DNA of 64,000 bases from RPQJ01 sp963712815 (GCA_963712815.1 CAVQJL010000010.1:62001-126000); one strand, 5' to 3'; counted from the stretch's first letter, positions 40,055 through 49,528 are shown. The notes: a model not told the origin generated them from the letters alone. Numbers and translations: made by a program.

Positions 40055-41228
40055 TCAGGACGCCAGGCGCTCGAGCGCCTGGCCGAGGTCCGCGAGCAGG
40101 TCCTCGATGTCCTCGACGCCGATCGAGAGTCGCACGGTGCCGGGCCCGATGTCGGACCAGGCGAGCTGCCCGGGCGTGAAGCCTCGCGGCTGCTGCATGG
40201 CCGGAGCGACCACCAACGACTCGGTGGAGCCGAGGCTCGCTGCGAGGCTGAAGAGCTCGAGCGCCTCGGCGAAGCGCGTGCCGGCCTCGAGTCCGCCGGC
40301 GAGGTCGAAGGTGACGATGCCGCCGAAGCCGTCCATCTGGCGTGCGGCCAGCGCGTGGCCCGGGTCGCCGGGCAGCCCGGGGTAACGCACCCGGCTCACC
40401 TCGGCGCGCGTGGCGAGGAACTCGGCGACGCGCTGCGCGTTGGCGCAGTGCGCATCCCAGCGCAGGTAATAGGTCTTGAGGCCACGCAGCACGAGCCAGG
40501 CGGCGTGCGGGTCGAGCGTGGGACCGATGATCGAGCAGTCATCGCGCAGCCGGTCGATGAGTTCGCGGCGGCCGATCACGGCCCCGCCCATGACGTCGCC
40601 GTGGCCCGAGGCGAACTTGGTCAGGCTGTGCACGTACAGGTCCACGTCGTAGCCGCCGTGGTTGTGCAGCCCGGCGAGCGTGTTGTCGAGCAGCGTGAGC
40701 GCACCGTGGGCCCGTGCGAGCGCGGTGATCCGCTCGAGGTCCGCGACCTTGAGGACCGGATTGGACGGCGACTCCAGCACCACCAGTCGCGTGGGCGTCC
40801 CGGCCAGGACGCGCTCGAGCGAGTCGGTGTCCCCGAGGGAGAGCATGGTGCTCGTCACGCCGTATCGACCCAGCAGCCGGCGCACCAGCGCGCGCGTCGG
40901 GCCGTAGAGCTCGACGAAATAGACCACGTGGTCGCCCGCCTTGAGGAGAGCGAGCAGCGCGAGCGCGATGGCCGCCACTCCGGAGCCGGTGAGCACGCAG
41001 GCATCGCGGCCCTGCAGGTCGGCGAGCGCGAGCTCGAGCTGGCGCAGCGTCGGATTCGACACCCGGGAGTAGTAGTAGCCCTCGCGTTGCCCGCCGAAGC
41101 AGCGCAGCGTCTCGCCGACGTCGTCGAAGCTGAACTTGACCGACTGATGGATCGGCGCGACGAGCGGCCGGTTGTCCGGCGCCAAAGGCACCTCGGGCAG
41201 GTGCATGACGCGCGTGCGCTTCTTCATG
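40055..41228 (-). CDS. Cystathionine gamma-synthase/lyase family PLP enzyme
   Basis: Cytoplasmic PLP-dependent transsulfuration-family enzyme, about 390 residues, intact. Family marks: PLVAPIHQSVKFSFDD, YYYSRVSNPTLRQLELALAD (Y-S-R-x-x-N-P-T), CVLTGSGVAAIALALLALLK, LVVLESPSNPVLKVADLERI, LLDNTLAG and the Schiff-base lysine in VHSLTKFASGHGDVMGG. The C-terminal region ends VRLSIGVEDIEDLLADL as usual. It may be a cystathionine gamma-synthase, gamma- or beta-lyase, or methionine gamma-lyase; the sequence alone does not decide. The ATG at 41228 begins nine bases after the omega-amidase stop; the open frame extends further upstream but lies inside that gene. Operon partners (transaminase, omega-amidase) point to methionine or sulfur amino-acid turnover. 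Confidence 0.85.
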
Positions 41229-41237
41229 CGCCGGGGC

Positions 41238-42017
41238 TCACGGCAGCAGCTCGAATCGGTCCGCGTCGAGCTGGGCCGGGAAGCTCTGGCGGTAGGCCTG
41301 CAGCGACTCGAGGTCGAGGACGGCCGTCTCGACGCGGTCGCCACCGCCCTCGCTCGACAGCGGCTGGCCGAGGAAGTCGATCGCGACGCTGTCGCCCCCG
41401 TAGGTTGCGCCGTTGCCGTCCCTGCCGACCCGGTTCACGCCGACCACGTAGCACAGGTTCTCGATGGCGCGCGCCTTGAGCAGGGTGGTCCACGCGTGCG
41501 CGCGACGCTGCGGCCAGTTCGCGACGTACAGCAGTACGTCGTAGTCGTCGCGGCTCCGGCTCCACACCGGGAACCGCAGGTCGTAGCAGACCATCGGGCA
41601 GACGCGCCAGCCCTTGACCTCGACCACCAGCCGGCGCTCGCCGGCGGCGTAGTGCTGCTGCTCGCCCGCCATGCGGAACAGGTGGCGCTTGTCGTAGTGC
41701 TCGAGGCTGCCGTCCGGTCGCGCCCACACCAGGCGGTTGAAGCAGCGGCCGGCGTCGCGGACGATCAGGCTGCCGGTGACGACGCAACCGAGCGCCGCGG
41801 CTTCCTCGCGCATCCAGCCGACCGTGGGTCCGTCCATGCCCTCGGCGAGCGTCCCGGCGTCCATGCTGAAGCCGGTCGAGAACATCTCCGGCAGCACCAC
41901 GAGGTCGGTGTGGCCGAGAAGGCCGCGAAAGTGCGCCGCGAGGTTGCGACGGTTGGCCGCCGGATCCTGCCAGGCGAGTTCGGTCTGGACGAGCGTGACG
42001 CGCAGATGGGAATTCAT
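41238..42017 (-). CDS. Nitrilase-superfamily omega-amidase (YafV type)
   Basis: Carbon-nitrogen hydrolase of 259 residues, intact, with the Glu-Lys-Cys triad: VVLPEMFSTGFSM (E44), HYDKRHLFRM (K110) and PMVCYDLRFPVWSR (C144). The Y-D-K-R-H-L-F and C-Y-D-L-R-F-P signatures mark the omega-amidase/YafV group, which hydrolyses 2-oxoglutaramate and 2-oxosuccinamate, the amide products of glutamine or asparagine transaminases. It sits between a methionine/glutamine-type aminotransferase (ATGA overlap upstream) and a transsulfuration-family enzyme, which fits the glutamine transaminase - omega-amidase pathway that closes methionine salvage. Confidence 0.87.
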   Translation of the reverse strand: MNSHLRVTLVQTELAWQDPAANRRNLAAHFRGLLGHTDLVVLPEMFSTGFSMDAGTLAEGMDGPTVGWMREEAAALGCVVTGSLIVRDAGRCFNRLVWARPDGSLEHYDKRHLFRMAGEQQHYAAGERRLVVEVKGWRVCPMVCYDLRFPVWSRSRDDYDVLLYVANWPQRRAHAWTTLLKARAIENLCYVVGVNRVGRDGNGATYGGDSVAIDFLGQPLSSEGGGDRVETAVLDLESLQAYRQSFPAQLDADRFELLP

Positions 42018-43186
42018 GAAGATCCTCCGGAAACGCCGAGCCGCGACAGGCGCTCGCCGGCCGCGTCGAGCGTGGAATCGCTCTTGGCGAAGCAGAAGCG
42101 CACGAGGCGCTCGTGGCCCGGGGCGGATGAGAACACCGACACCGGGATGGTGGCCACGCCGATCTCGCGCGTCATCCAGCGGGCGAACTCGACGTCGGGC
42201 AGGTCGCTCGCGGCCGAGTAGTCCGCGAGCTGGAAGTAGGTGCCCGCCGCGGGTATGGCACGCAGGGGCGTTCCGTCGAGCAGGCGGCAGAAGCGGTCGC
42301 GCTTGCGCTGGTAGAAGGCACCGAGCTCGCGCGCGTGCCCCGGGCATTCGACCAGGAACCCGGCGAGCGCCGCCTGCATCGGCGCGGCGACCGCGAACTG
42401 CACGAACTGGTGCACCTTTCGGAACTCGGTGGTGAGCGCGGGTGGCGCGACGCAGTAGCCGACCTTCCAGCCCGTGCAGTGGAAGGTCTTGCCGAACGAG
42501 GAGACGACGAAGCTGCGCGCGGCGAGCTCGGGCCGCGTGAGCAGGCTCGCGTGCGCCCGGCCGTCGAACAGGATGTGCTCGTACACCTCGTCCGACAGCA
42601 CGAGGGCGGCGCTGCCGTCGAGCACGTCTGCCAGTGCGTCGAGGTCCGAGGCCGCGAACACGGCACCCGTGGGATTGTGCGGCGAGTTGACGACCAGCAG
42701 TCGCGTGCGCGGCGAAATCGCCTCGCGCACGCGTTGCCAGTCGACGCGGAAGTCCGGCCGCAGCAGCGGCACGCGGACCGGCCGGCCGCCGGCGAGTTCC
42801 ACGGCCGGTTCGTACGAGTCGTAGGCCGGCTCGAGCAGGATCACCTCGTCGCTCGGCCGCACCACGGCGTGGATGGCGCAGAACAGTGCCTCGGTCGCCC
42901 CGGAGGTCACGGTCACCTCGGTCGCAGCATCGACCGAGCGGCCATACAACGCCCGGACCTTGGCAGCGATCGCCTCGAGCAGCGGCGGCCAACCCGCCAT
43001 CGGCGCGTACTGGTTCACGCCTTCGCGCATCTTCTGCGCGACGAGGTCGACCAGTCGCGCCGGTGGATCGAAGTCTGGAAATCCCTGCGAAAGATTGATC
43101 GCCCCGCACTCCGAGGCGAGCCGCGACATCACGGTGAAAATAGTGGTGCCGACGTGCGGCAGCTTCGATTCGACCGGCGTCAGCAC
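42014..43186 (-). CDS. Methionine/glutamine aminotransferase (YbdL/KAT-like, class I PLP)
   Basis: Fold-type I aminotransferase of 390 residues, intact: SRLASECGAINLSQGFPDFD near the N-terminus, NQYAPMAGWPPLLEAIAAKV, VTVTSGATEALFCAIHAVV, ILLEPAYDSYEPAVELAGG, LLVVNSPHNPTGAVFAASDL (N-P-H/T-N-P-T-G), DEVYEHILFDGRAHASL, PLP lysine in VVSSFGKTFHCTGWKVGYCV and the C-terminal RFCFAKSDSTLDAAGERL. This belongs to the YbdL / kynurenine-aminotransferase-like group that prefers methionine and glutamine as amino donors. The TGA overlaps the omega-amidase ATG. The 157 bases upstream hold a long inverted-repeat element. Confidence 0.88.
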   Translation of the reverse strand: MLTPVESKLPHVGTTIFTVMSRLASECGAINLSQGFPDFDPPARLVDLVAQKMREGVNQYAPMAGWPPLLEAIAAKVRALYGRSVDAATEVTVTSGATEALFCAIHAVVRPSDEVILLEPAYDSYEPAVELAGGRPVRVPLLRPDFRVDWQRVREAISPRTRLLVVNSPHNPTGAVFAASDLDALADVLDGSAALVLSDEVYEHILFDGRAHASLLTRPELAARSFVVSSFGKTFHCTGWKVGYCVAPPALTTEFRKVHQFVQFAVAAPMQAALAGFLVECPGHARELGAFYQRKRDRFCRLLDGTPLRAIPAAGTYFQLADYSAASDLPDVEFARWMTREIGVATIPVSVFSSAPGHERLVRFCFAKSDSTLDAAGERLSRLGVSGGSS

Positions 43187-43203
43187 GATGCGCCGCTGTC
43201 CGA

Positions 43204-43326
43204 GGGCGCTGCGGGTGCGCGGGATGGGCTCGGGAGACCGTCGCGCCGCATGGACGCGGCGCGCGAGCCCCCAGGGACGGGTTCACGGCGTGTCTCCCGA
43301 ACCCACACCCCGCACCCGCTGCGCCC
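43204..43326. repeat. 123-bp intergenic inverted-repeat element (REP/MITE-like)
   Basis: Two 35-base arms, 43204-43238 and 43292-43326, are inverted copies matching at 30 of 35 positions; both begin GGGCGC and end TCGGGAGAC at the inner side. The 53-base centre contains its own 8-bp stem, CGCGCCGC-ATGGAC-GCGGCGCG (43242-43263). The whole element fits exactly in the gap between ppgK (stop 43344) and the aminotransferase (start 43186), codes for nothing I recognise, and could fold into a long cruciform or RNA hairpin. This is the build of paired REP sequences or a small non-autonomous transposon; whether other copies exist cannot be seen here. Confidence 0.7.
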
Positions 43327-43343
43327 GACCAGACCCGCCACGT

Positions 43344-44098
43344 TCACGACCCGCGAATCGAAGCCGCCGCCATCGCCGCCCCGATGATGCCCGCGTCGTT
43401 GCGGAAGTGCGCCGGTACGATCTCCGCGCGGCTCACCAGCAGCGGGCCGAAATGCTCCCAGTTCTCGGTCACGCCGCCGCCGATGATGAACAGGTCCGGC
43501 CACAGCAGCGCGTGATAGGCGGCCAGCACCTCGTTCACCGCGTCGGCCCACTCCCGCCACCCGAGGCCGCGATCCGCTGCGAACCTTGGCCGAGGCGCGA
43601 TGCTCGGCCTCTTCGCCGCGCACCTCGAGGTGCCCGAGCTCCGTGTTCGGCAGCAGCCGACCGTCGACGAAGATCGCCGTGCCGATGCCCGTGCCGAGCG
43701 TGAGCACCATGACGGTGCCGTCGCGGCCGCGCCCGGCGCCGAGCGTCATCTCCGCGACCCCGGCGGCATCGGCATCGTTCAGGAACGCGACCGGCCGGCC
43801 GATCCGCGCCTCGAGCAGCGACTCGGCGTGCGTGCCGATCCAGCGCCTGTCGACGTTGGCCGCCGTGCAGGCCACGCCCTGCTTGGCGACCGTCGGGAAG
43901 GCGAGACCGACCGGGCCGCTGGACGGAAGCTCCCTCGCCATCGCCGCCAGCAGGTCGAGCACGGCCTCGGGCGCCGCGTCGGCCGGCGTCGCGCGGCGCA
44001 GGACGTCGCCGGCGACTCGTCCTGCCGTCACGTCCACGAGGCCGGCCTTGACGAACGAGCCGCCGACGTCGAAAGCGAGGATACGGCGAGTGCTCCAT
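43344..44098 (-). CDS. ppgK: ROK-family polyphosphate glucokinase (two frame breaks)
   Basis: Cytoplasmic sugar kinase that phosphorylates glucose, in this subgroup typically with polyphosphate as well as ATP. After removing one extra G right behind the ATG it begins STRRILAFDVGGSFVKAG (phosphate-binding D-x-G-G). Then VGLAFPTVAKQGVACTAANV, FLNDADAAGVAEMTLGAGRG (catalytic Asp region), VLTLGTGIGTAIFVDGRLLP and NTELGHLEVRGEEAEHRAS, the G-T-G-I-G and N-T-E-L-G-H signatures of PPGK. A second break lies near 43590, after which LLWPDLFIIGGGVTENWEHF is the second ATP-site loop. About 250 codons, the usual length. The ATG starts only three bases after the spuH stop, so it appears to be the last gene of the polyamine-transport operon. 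Confidence 0.85.
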
Positions 44099-44101
44099 GC
44101 G

Positions 44102-44972
44102 TCAGCCCTTCTTGAGGCTCTCGATCATCTGCTGGTTCGCCGCCAGCGCCATCTGCGCGTCGCGGTCGCGCAACTTCTGCTGGCGCGACATGACGACGCC
44201 GGCGATCGCCACGCCGACCGCCACGATCGCGATCAGGATGGTGGCGAGCGCGTTGATGTCCGGGCTGACGCCCAGCCGCACCTTCGAGAACACCACCATC
44301 GGCAGCGTGCTCGAGCCCGGACCCGACACGAAGCTCGCGATCACGAGGTCGTCGAGCGACAGCGTGAAGGCCAGCAGCCAGCCCGACAGCAGCGCCGGGA
44401 AGATGATCGGCAGCGTGATCAGGAAGAACACCTTGGCCGGCCGCGCGCCGAGGTCCTGCGCCGCCTCCTCCAGCGACTCGTCGAACTGCGCGAGGCGCGA
44501 CTGGACGACCACGGTCGACGAACGCCATCGCGAAGGTGATGTGGGCGATGATGATGGTGGTCATGCCGCGCCCGGACGGCCAGCCGATCAGCTGCTCCAG
44601 CGTCACGAACAGCAGCAGCAGCGACAGGCCGGTGATCACCTCGGGCATGACCAGCGGCGCGGTCGTCATGCCGGAGAGCAGCGTGCGGCCCCGGAACGGC
44701 CCGAAGCGCGCAAGCGCCATGCCGGCCAGCGTGCCGAGCACCACGGCCGCCGTCGCCGCGATGGCAGCGATCTTCAGGCTCAGCAGCGCCGCGTCGAGGA
44801 TCTGCTGGTTCTGCAGCAGTGCCCCGTACCACTTCGTGGAGAATCCGCCCCACACGGTGACGAGCCGCGACTCGTTGAACGAGAACACGATCAGCGAGAT
44901 GATCGGCACGTACAGGAACGCGAAGCCGAGCACCAGGGCCAGCATCCGGAACCAGGGGCGCCCGCCGCTCAT
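44102..44972 (-). CDS. spuH: Polyamine ABC transporter permease, PotI/SpuH type (one frameshift)
   Basis: Second permease of the putrescine/spermidine importer, about 290 codons, six helices. It starts FRMLALVLGFAFLYVPIISL, then NESRLVTVWGGFSTKWYGAL, MTTAPLVMPEVITGLSLLLL, and the EAA loop DESLEEAAQDLGARPAKVFF (E-A-A-x-x-x-G) that contacts the ATPase. The end reads QQKLRDRDAQMALAANQQMI. One break lies near 44519, between AMAFV and TVVVQSRL. The ATG at 44972 overlaps the end of the preceding permease gene by four bases. Confidence 0.9.
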
Positions 44973-45885
44973 CGCCGCCCTCCCGCCGAGGACTCGGCAT
45001 CCTGGGCGCGCTGGAAGAACATGATCGGGATCACCAGGAACAGCAGCAGCGCGATCGCCACCGCGCTCGCCACCGGCCAGTCGCGGTTGTTGAAGAACTC
45101 CGTCCACAGCACCTTGCCGATCATCAGCATGCCCGGGTCGCCGAGCAGCGCCGGGATCACGAACTCGCCGACCGCCGGGATGAACACCAGCAGGCAGCCG
45201 GCGATGATGCCCGGCAGCGACAGCGGCAGCGTGACCTTGAGGAACGCCTCCCAGGGCCGCGAGCCGAGGTCGGCCGCGGCCTCGAGCAGGGTGAGGTCCA
45301 TCTTCTCGAGGTTGGCGTACAGCGGCAGGATCATGAACGGCAGGTAGGAGTAGACGATGCCGATGTAGACGGCGAAGTCGGTCTGCAGCATCTGGATCGG
45401 CTGGTCGATGACGCCGAGCGCCATCAGCGCGTTGTTGATCAGGCCGTTGTTCTTGAGGATGCCGATCCATGCGTAGACGCGCAGCAGGAACGAGGTCCAG
45501 AACGGCAGGATCACCAGCAGCAGCAGGATGTTGCGGGTCGACGGGCTCGTCGCGCGCGATGGCGTAGGCCATCGGGTAGCCGATCAGCAGGCAGAGCAGC
45601 GTCGAGACGGCGGCGACGAAGATCGAGTTGAGGTAGGCCTTCCAGTAGAGGTTGTCCTCGACCAGGAAGGCGAAGTTGGCGAAGTTGAGCTTGACCTGCA
45701 GGGCCTTGTCGCCGACCCACTGGAGGAGCGGCTGGTACGGCGGCATCGCGATCTGCGCGTCCGAGAACGCGATCTTCAGCACGATCACGAACGGAACCAG
45801 GAAGAAGAGCAGCAGCCAGAACTGGGACGGCCGCGACCAGCGCGCGGCCGCTCGGCCGAGAAGCGCTTCAGGTCGGGCGCTTCAC
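44969..45885 (-). CDS. spuG: Polyamine ABC transporter permease, PotH/SpuG type (two frame breaks)
   Basis: First permease of the importer, about 305 codons. A GTG at 45885 overlapping the ATPase stop (GTGA) gives VKRPDLKRF once an indel near 45870 is allowed for; the first helix reads SQFWLLLFFLVPFVIVLKIA. Then YQPLLQWVGDKALQVKLNFA, LCLLIGYPMAYAIARDEP, a second break near 45535, and WTSFLLRVYAWIGILKNNGL, EAAADLGSRPWEAFLKVTLP (EAA loop) and VIPIMFFQRAQDAESSAGG. Order ATPase-permease-permease is that of potGHI/spuFGH. Confidence 0.88.
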
Positions 45886-47028
45886 TTGGTCACCACCACC
45901 GGGCTCGACGGCTCCCAGTGCAGGTACACCTGCTCGTCCCAGGTGATGCGCTCGTCCGCGTGCCGGTACACGTTCGGCTGCGTGACGCGCACGACCTTGC
46001 CCGACGGCAGCCCCAGCAGGTAGATGGACAGGTCGCCCATGTAGGCGATGTCGCGCACCTTGGCCGGCGTCCAGTTGTCCGTGGCCTCGGGTCGCTCGCG
46101 CGACATGAGCATCTTCTCCGGGCGGATCGCCGCCCAGACCGTGGCGCCCGGCGCGGAGCTGACGCCGTGGTCCACGAAGATCGGCGCCTCGAGGTCGTCG
46201 GCACTCGATGCGCACGAAGGAAGGCTCGTCCTCCATCAGCCGGCCCTCGAACATGTTCACCGAGCCGATGAACTCGACGACGAAGCGCGAGTTCGGGTAC
46301 TCGTAGATCTCGGTCGGCGTGCCGACCTGGACGATCTCGCCGTGGTTCATGAGGCCGATGCGGCTCGACAGCGTCATCGCCTCTTCCTGGTCGTGCGTGA
46401 CGACGATGAAGGTGACGCCGAGCGTCTCCTGGATGTTGATCAGCTCGAACTGCGTGTGCTCGCGCAGCTTCTTGTCGAGCGCCGCGAGCGGCTCGTCGAG
46501 CAGCAGCAGCTTCGGCTTCTTCACCAGCGCGCGGGCCAGCGCGACGCGCTGCCGCTGCCCGCCGGAGAGCTGGTGCGGCTTGCGCTTGGCGAACTGGCCG
46601 AGCTTGACCAGCTCGAGCATCTCGGCGACGCGCCTCGCGATCTCGGGCTTCGCGACCTGGTCCTGCTTGAGCCCGAAGGCGACGTTCTGCTCGACCGTCA
46701 TGTGCGGGAACAGCGCGTAGGACTGGAACATCATGTTGACCGGCCGCTCGTAGGGCGGGATCTCGGTCATGTCCACGCCGTCGATGAAGATGCGGCCCGC
46801 CGTCGGGCGCTCGAAGCCCGCCAGCATCCTGAGCAGCGTCGTCTTGCCGCAGCCGGAGGCGCCGAGCAGGCAGAAGATCTCCTTCTGGTAGATGTCGAGC
46901 GAGACGTCGTCGACGGCGACGAAGTCGCCGAATTTCTTCGTGACGCGATCGATGCGCACGTACGGCTGCGCTTCCGGGTCGGTCCAGGGCTCGAACTTGA
47001 GCTGCGGGTCGCGCGCTGAAGTGGCCAT
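45882..47028 (-). CDS. spuF: Polyamine ABC transporter ATP-binding protein, PotG/SpuF type (one frameshift)
   Basis: Cytoplasmic ATPase driving polyamine import, about 381 codons. Walker A LLGASGCGKTTLLRMLAG, Q-loop NMMFQSYALFPHMTVEQN, signature PHQLSGGQRQRVALARALV, Walker B KLLLLDEPLAALD and switch His FIVVTHDQEEAMTLSSRIGL are all present. The C-terminal TOBE domain (AAIRPEKMLMSRERPEAT; RDIAYMGDLSIYLLGLPSGK; DEQVYLHWEPSSPVVVTK) follows a frame break near 46200. The stop overlaps the GTG of spuG. It lies 60 bases after the SpuE binding-protein gene. Confidence 0.92.
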
Positions 47029-47087
47029 GAGGCTCCGGGCGTTAGGCGGTTCTTGGGGTGGCGCGCGGGCGATCGGCTCGGGTCGCG

Positions 47088-48224
47088 TCACTGACCCGTC
47101 ATGAACCGGGTCCACGACCGGTTCAGCAGCCGCGTGAACTCGGCGGACTTCGCGAGGTTCGGCTGCAGCCGCTCCTTGACCTCGGGCGTCGGGTAGATGC
47201 CCGGGTCGTTGCGCAGCTCCTCGTTCGATCAGCCCGTCGCGGCCGCGTTCGCGTTCGCGTAGTTGACGAAGTTGGAGTTCGCGGCCGCGACCTCGGGCCG
47301 CAGCAGGTAGTCGATGAATGCGTGCGCGTTGCCGGGGTGCGGGGCGTCGGCCGGGATCGCGAGCGTGTCGAACCACATCAGCGCGCCCTCGTTCGGGATC
47401 GTAGCGGATGTCGATGTCCTTGCCCGCCTCCTCGGCGCGATCCTGCGCCTGCAGGATGTCGCCGCTGTAGCCCACGGCGATGCAGATCTCGCCGTTGGCG
47501 AGATCCTCGATGTACTGGGAGCTGTGGATGGTGCGGATGTACGGCCGGACCGCGAGCAGCGCCTCCTCGGCCAGCGCGAGGTCGGCCTCGGACTGGCTGT
47601 TGGGATCCTTGCCGAGCCAGAGCAGCACCGTGCTCACCATGTCGGTCGGGTCGTCGAGCAACGACACGCCGCAGTCCTTGAATTTCGAGATGATCGCCGG
47701 ATCGAAGACCAGGTTCCACGAGTCGACCGGCGCGTCCGGCATGATTGCCGCGAGCTTGCCGGCGTCGTAGCCGATGCCGGTCGTGCCCCACATGTAGACG
47801 ACGCCGTGCTCGTTGCCCGGGTCGTGCGGCCGCGACGCGCGCCTGCAGCGCCGGATCGAGGTTCGAGAGATTCGGCAGCAGCGCGCGGTCGAGCTTGCGG
47901 AACACGCCGGCCTTGATCTGGCGCTCGAGGAAATACGCGCTCGGCACGACGACGTCGTAGCCGGAGTTGCCGGTGAGCAGCTTGGTCTCGAGGACCTCGT
48001 TCGAGTCGAAGACGTCGTAGGTGACCGCGATGCCGGTTTCCTTCTGGAAGGCCTCGATCACGGCCGGATCGATGTAGTCCGACCAGTTGTAGACGTTGAG
48101 GACCGGTTCCGCCGCTGCGGCCCGGCAGCGGCGCCGGCGGCCGGCTCCGCCGCCTTGCGGCTGCAGCCGGCAGGACGAGGGCCGCCAGCAGCAGGGCCGA
48201 CGCCGCCTGGATGACTGGTCGCAT
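47088..48224 (-). CDS. spuE: Polyamine-binding protein, SpuE/PotF type (three or more frame breaks)
   Basis: Periplasmic substrate-binding protein, about 378 codons, paralogous to the upstream spuD. Signal peptide VIQAASALLLAALVLPAAAA; mature part NVYNWSDYIDPAVIEAFQKE-like, TYDVFDSNEVLETKLLTGNS, GYDVVVPSAYFLERQIKAGV, MWGTTGIGYDAGKLAAIMPD, PVDSWNLVFDPAIISKFKDC and YIRTIHSSQYIEDLANGEIC, ending FTRLLNRSWTRFMTGQ. Breaks lie near 48110, 47825, 47400 and 47225. By gene order it corresponds to SpuE, which in Pseudomonas prefers spermidine; the specificity here is inferred from position only. Confidence 0.86.
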
Positions 48225-48323
48225 CTCGAACTCCCTGCGGTCCGATGGGGCCATCGCCCGGCGGCGACGCAGCCGAGGTTTAGCGCAGCCCTCCTGCAAT
48301 GTGTAGATCGAGGCCAAAAGGAA

Positions 48324-48355
48324 CGGGGCGGCTGAACTCGAATCCAGCCGCCCCG
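48324..48355 (-). terminator. Intrinsic-type terminator between spuD and spuE
   Basis: On the minus strand CGGGGCGGCTG - 10-base loop - CAGCCGCCCCG, a perfect 11-bp stem, is followed by TTCCTTTTGG. It lies 25 bases after the spuD stop and 100 bases before the spuE start. It should end or attenuate transcription after spuD, giving more SpuD than the downstream transporter subunits. No separate promoter for spuE is obvious in the remaining gap. Confidence 0.75.
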
Positions 48356-48379
48356 TCATCACTCGGCCCGTACGGACTG

Positions 48380-49528
48380 CTACTGGCCCGTCGTGAACCG
48401 GGTCCAGGAGCGGTTCAGCAGGCGCGTGAACTCGTCCGACTCCGCGAGGTCCGGGAACAGCTTGGCCTTGACCTCGGGCGGCGGATAGACGCCCGGGTCG
48501 TTGCGCACGGACTCATCCACCAGCGCCAGCGAAGCGGCGTTGCCCGTCGCGTAGTTGACGAAGTTCGAGTTCGCCGCGGCGACCTCGGGCTTCATCATGA
48601 AGTTGATGAACGCGTGCGCATTGTTCGGGTGCGGCGCGTCGGCCGGGATCGCGTACATGTCGAACCAGATGATCGTGCCTTCCTTGGGCACGGAGTACTT
48701 GATCACGACGCCCTGGCCCGACTTCGGCGGCCGGTCGCGCGACTGCAGCACGTCGCCGCTCCAGCCCACCGCGATGCAGATCTCGCCGTTGGCGAGCGCG
48801 TCGATGTAGTTCGAGCTGTGGATCATCCGGATGTAGGGACGGATCGACATCAGCACGTCCTCGGCGATCTTCAGGTCGTCCGGGTTCTGGCTGTTCGGGT
48901 CCTTGCCCTTCCAGGCGAGCACCACGTCCAGCATCTCGCTCGGCGCGTCGAGCACGGAGATGCCGCAGTCCTTGAACTTGGCGGCGTGCTTCGGATCGAA
49001 CACGAGGTCCCAGCTGTCGACCGGCGCGTTCGGGTCGATCGCCTTGACCTTGCCGTCGTTGTAGCCGATGCCGGTGGTGCCCCACATGTGGTTCACCGAG
49101 TGCTCGTTGCCCGGGTCGTGCAGCGCCACGCGCTCGAGGATCTCCGGGTCGAGGTTGCTGTAGTTCGGCAGCAGCGAGCGGTCGAGCGTGCGGAACACGC
49201 CGGCCTTGATCTGCCGCTCCATGAAGGCGGCGCCCGGCACCACGACGTCGTAGCCGGTCTTGCCGGCGAGGAGCTTGGTCTCGAGCACCTCGTTCGAGTC
49301 GAACACGTCGTAGTTGACCTTGATGCCGGTCTCGGCGGTGAACTGCTCGAGGACCGCCGGGTCGATGTAGTCCGACCAGTTGTAGACGTTGACGACCTTT
49401 TCCTCGGCGGCCGGCGCGGCGGGCGCCGGCGCGGCGTCGGCCGGGGCCTGCTCGTGCTTCTTGCCGCAACCGACCAGCGCGGTGGCTGCGATCAGGCCGA
49501 CGAGCCCGGCCCGAATGCTGATATTCAT
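48380..49528 (-). CDS. spuD: Polyamine-binding lipoprotein, SpuD/PotF type
   Basis: Putrescine/spermidine-binding protein of 382 residues, intact. Unlike spuE it has a lipoprotein signal (ATALVGCGKKHE, lipobox LVGC) and an Ala/Pro linker, so it is probably tethered to a membrane. Mature part: KVVNVYNWSDYIDPAVLEQF, INVYDVFDSNEVLETKLLAG-like stretch, HMWGTTGIGYNDGKVKAIDP, PVDSWDLVFDPKHAAKFKDC, AVGWSGDVLQSRDRPPKSGQ, IIWFDMYAIPADAPHPNNAH and ending LLNRSWTRFTTGQ. The Trp and Asp residues that line the PotF polyamine pocket (YNWSDY; WFD) are kept. A terminator follows the gene. Confidence 0.92.
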   Translation of the reverse strand: MNISIRAGLVGLIAATALVGCGKKHEQAPADAAPAPAAPAAEEKVVNVYNWSDYIDPAVLEQFTAETGIKVNYDVFDSNEVLETKLLAGKTGYDVVVPGAAFMERQIKAGVFRTLDRSLLPNYSNLDPEILERVALHDPGNEHSVNHMWGTTGIGYNDGKVKAIDPNAPVDSWDLVFDPKHAAKFKDCGISVLDAPSEMLDVVLAWKGKDPNSQNPDDLKIAEDVLMSIRPYIRMIHSSNYIDALANGEICIAVGWSGDVLQSRDRPPKSGQGVVIKYSVPKEGTIIWFDMYAIPADAPHPNNAHAFINFMMKPEVAAANSNFVNYATGNAASLALVDESVRNDPGVYPPPEVKAKLFPDLAESDEFTRLLNRSWTRFTTGQ

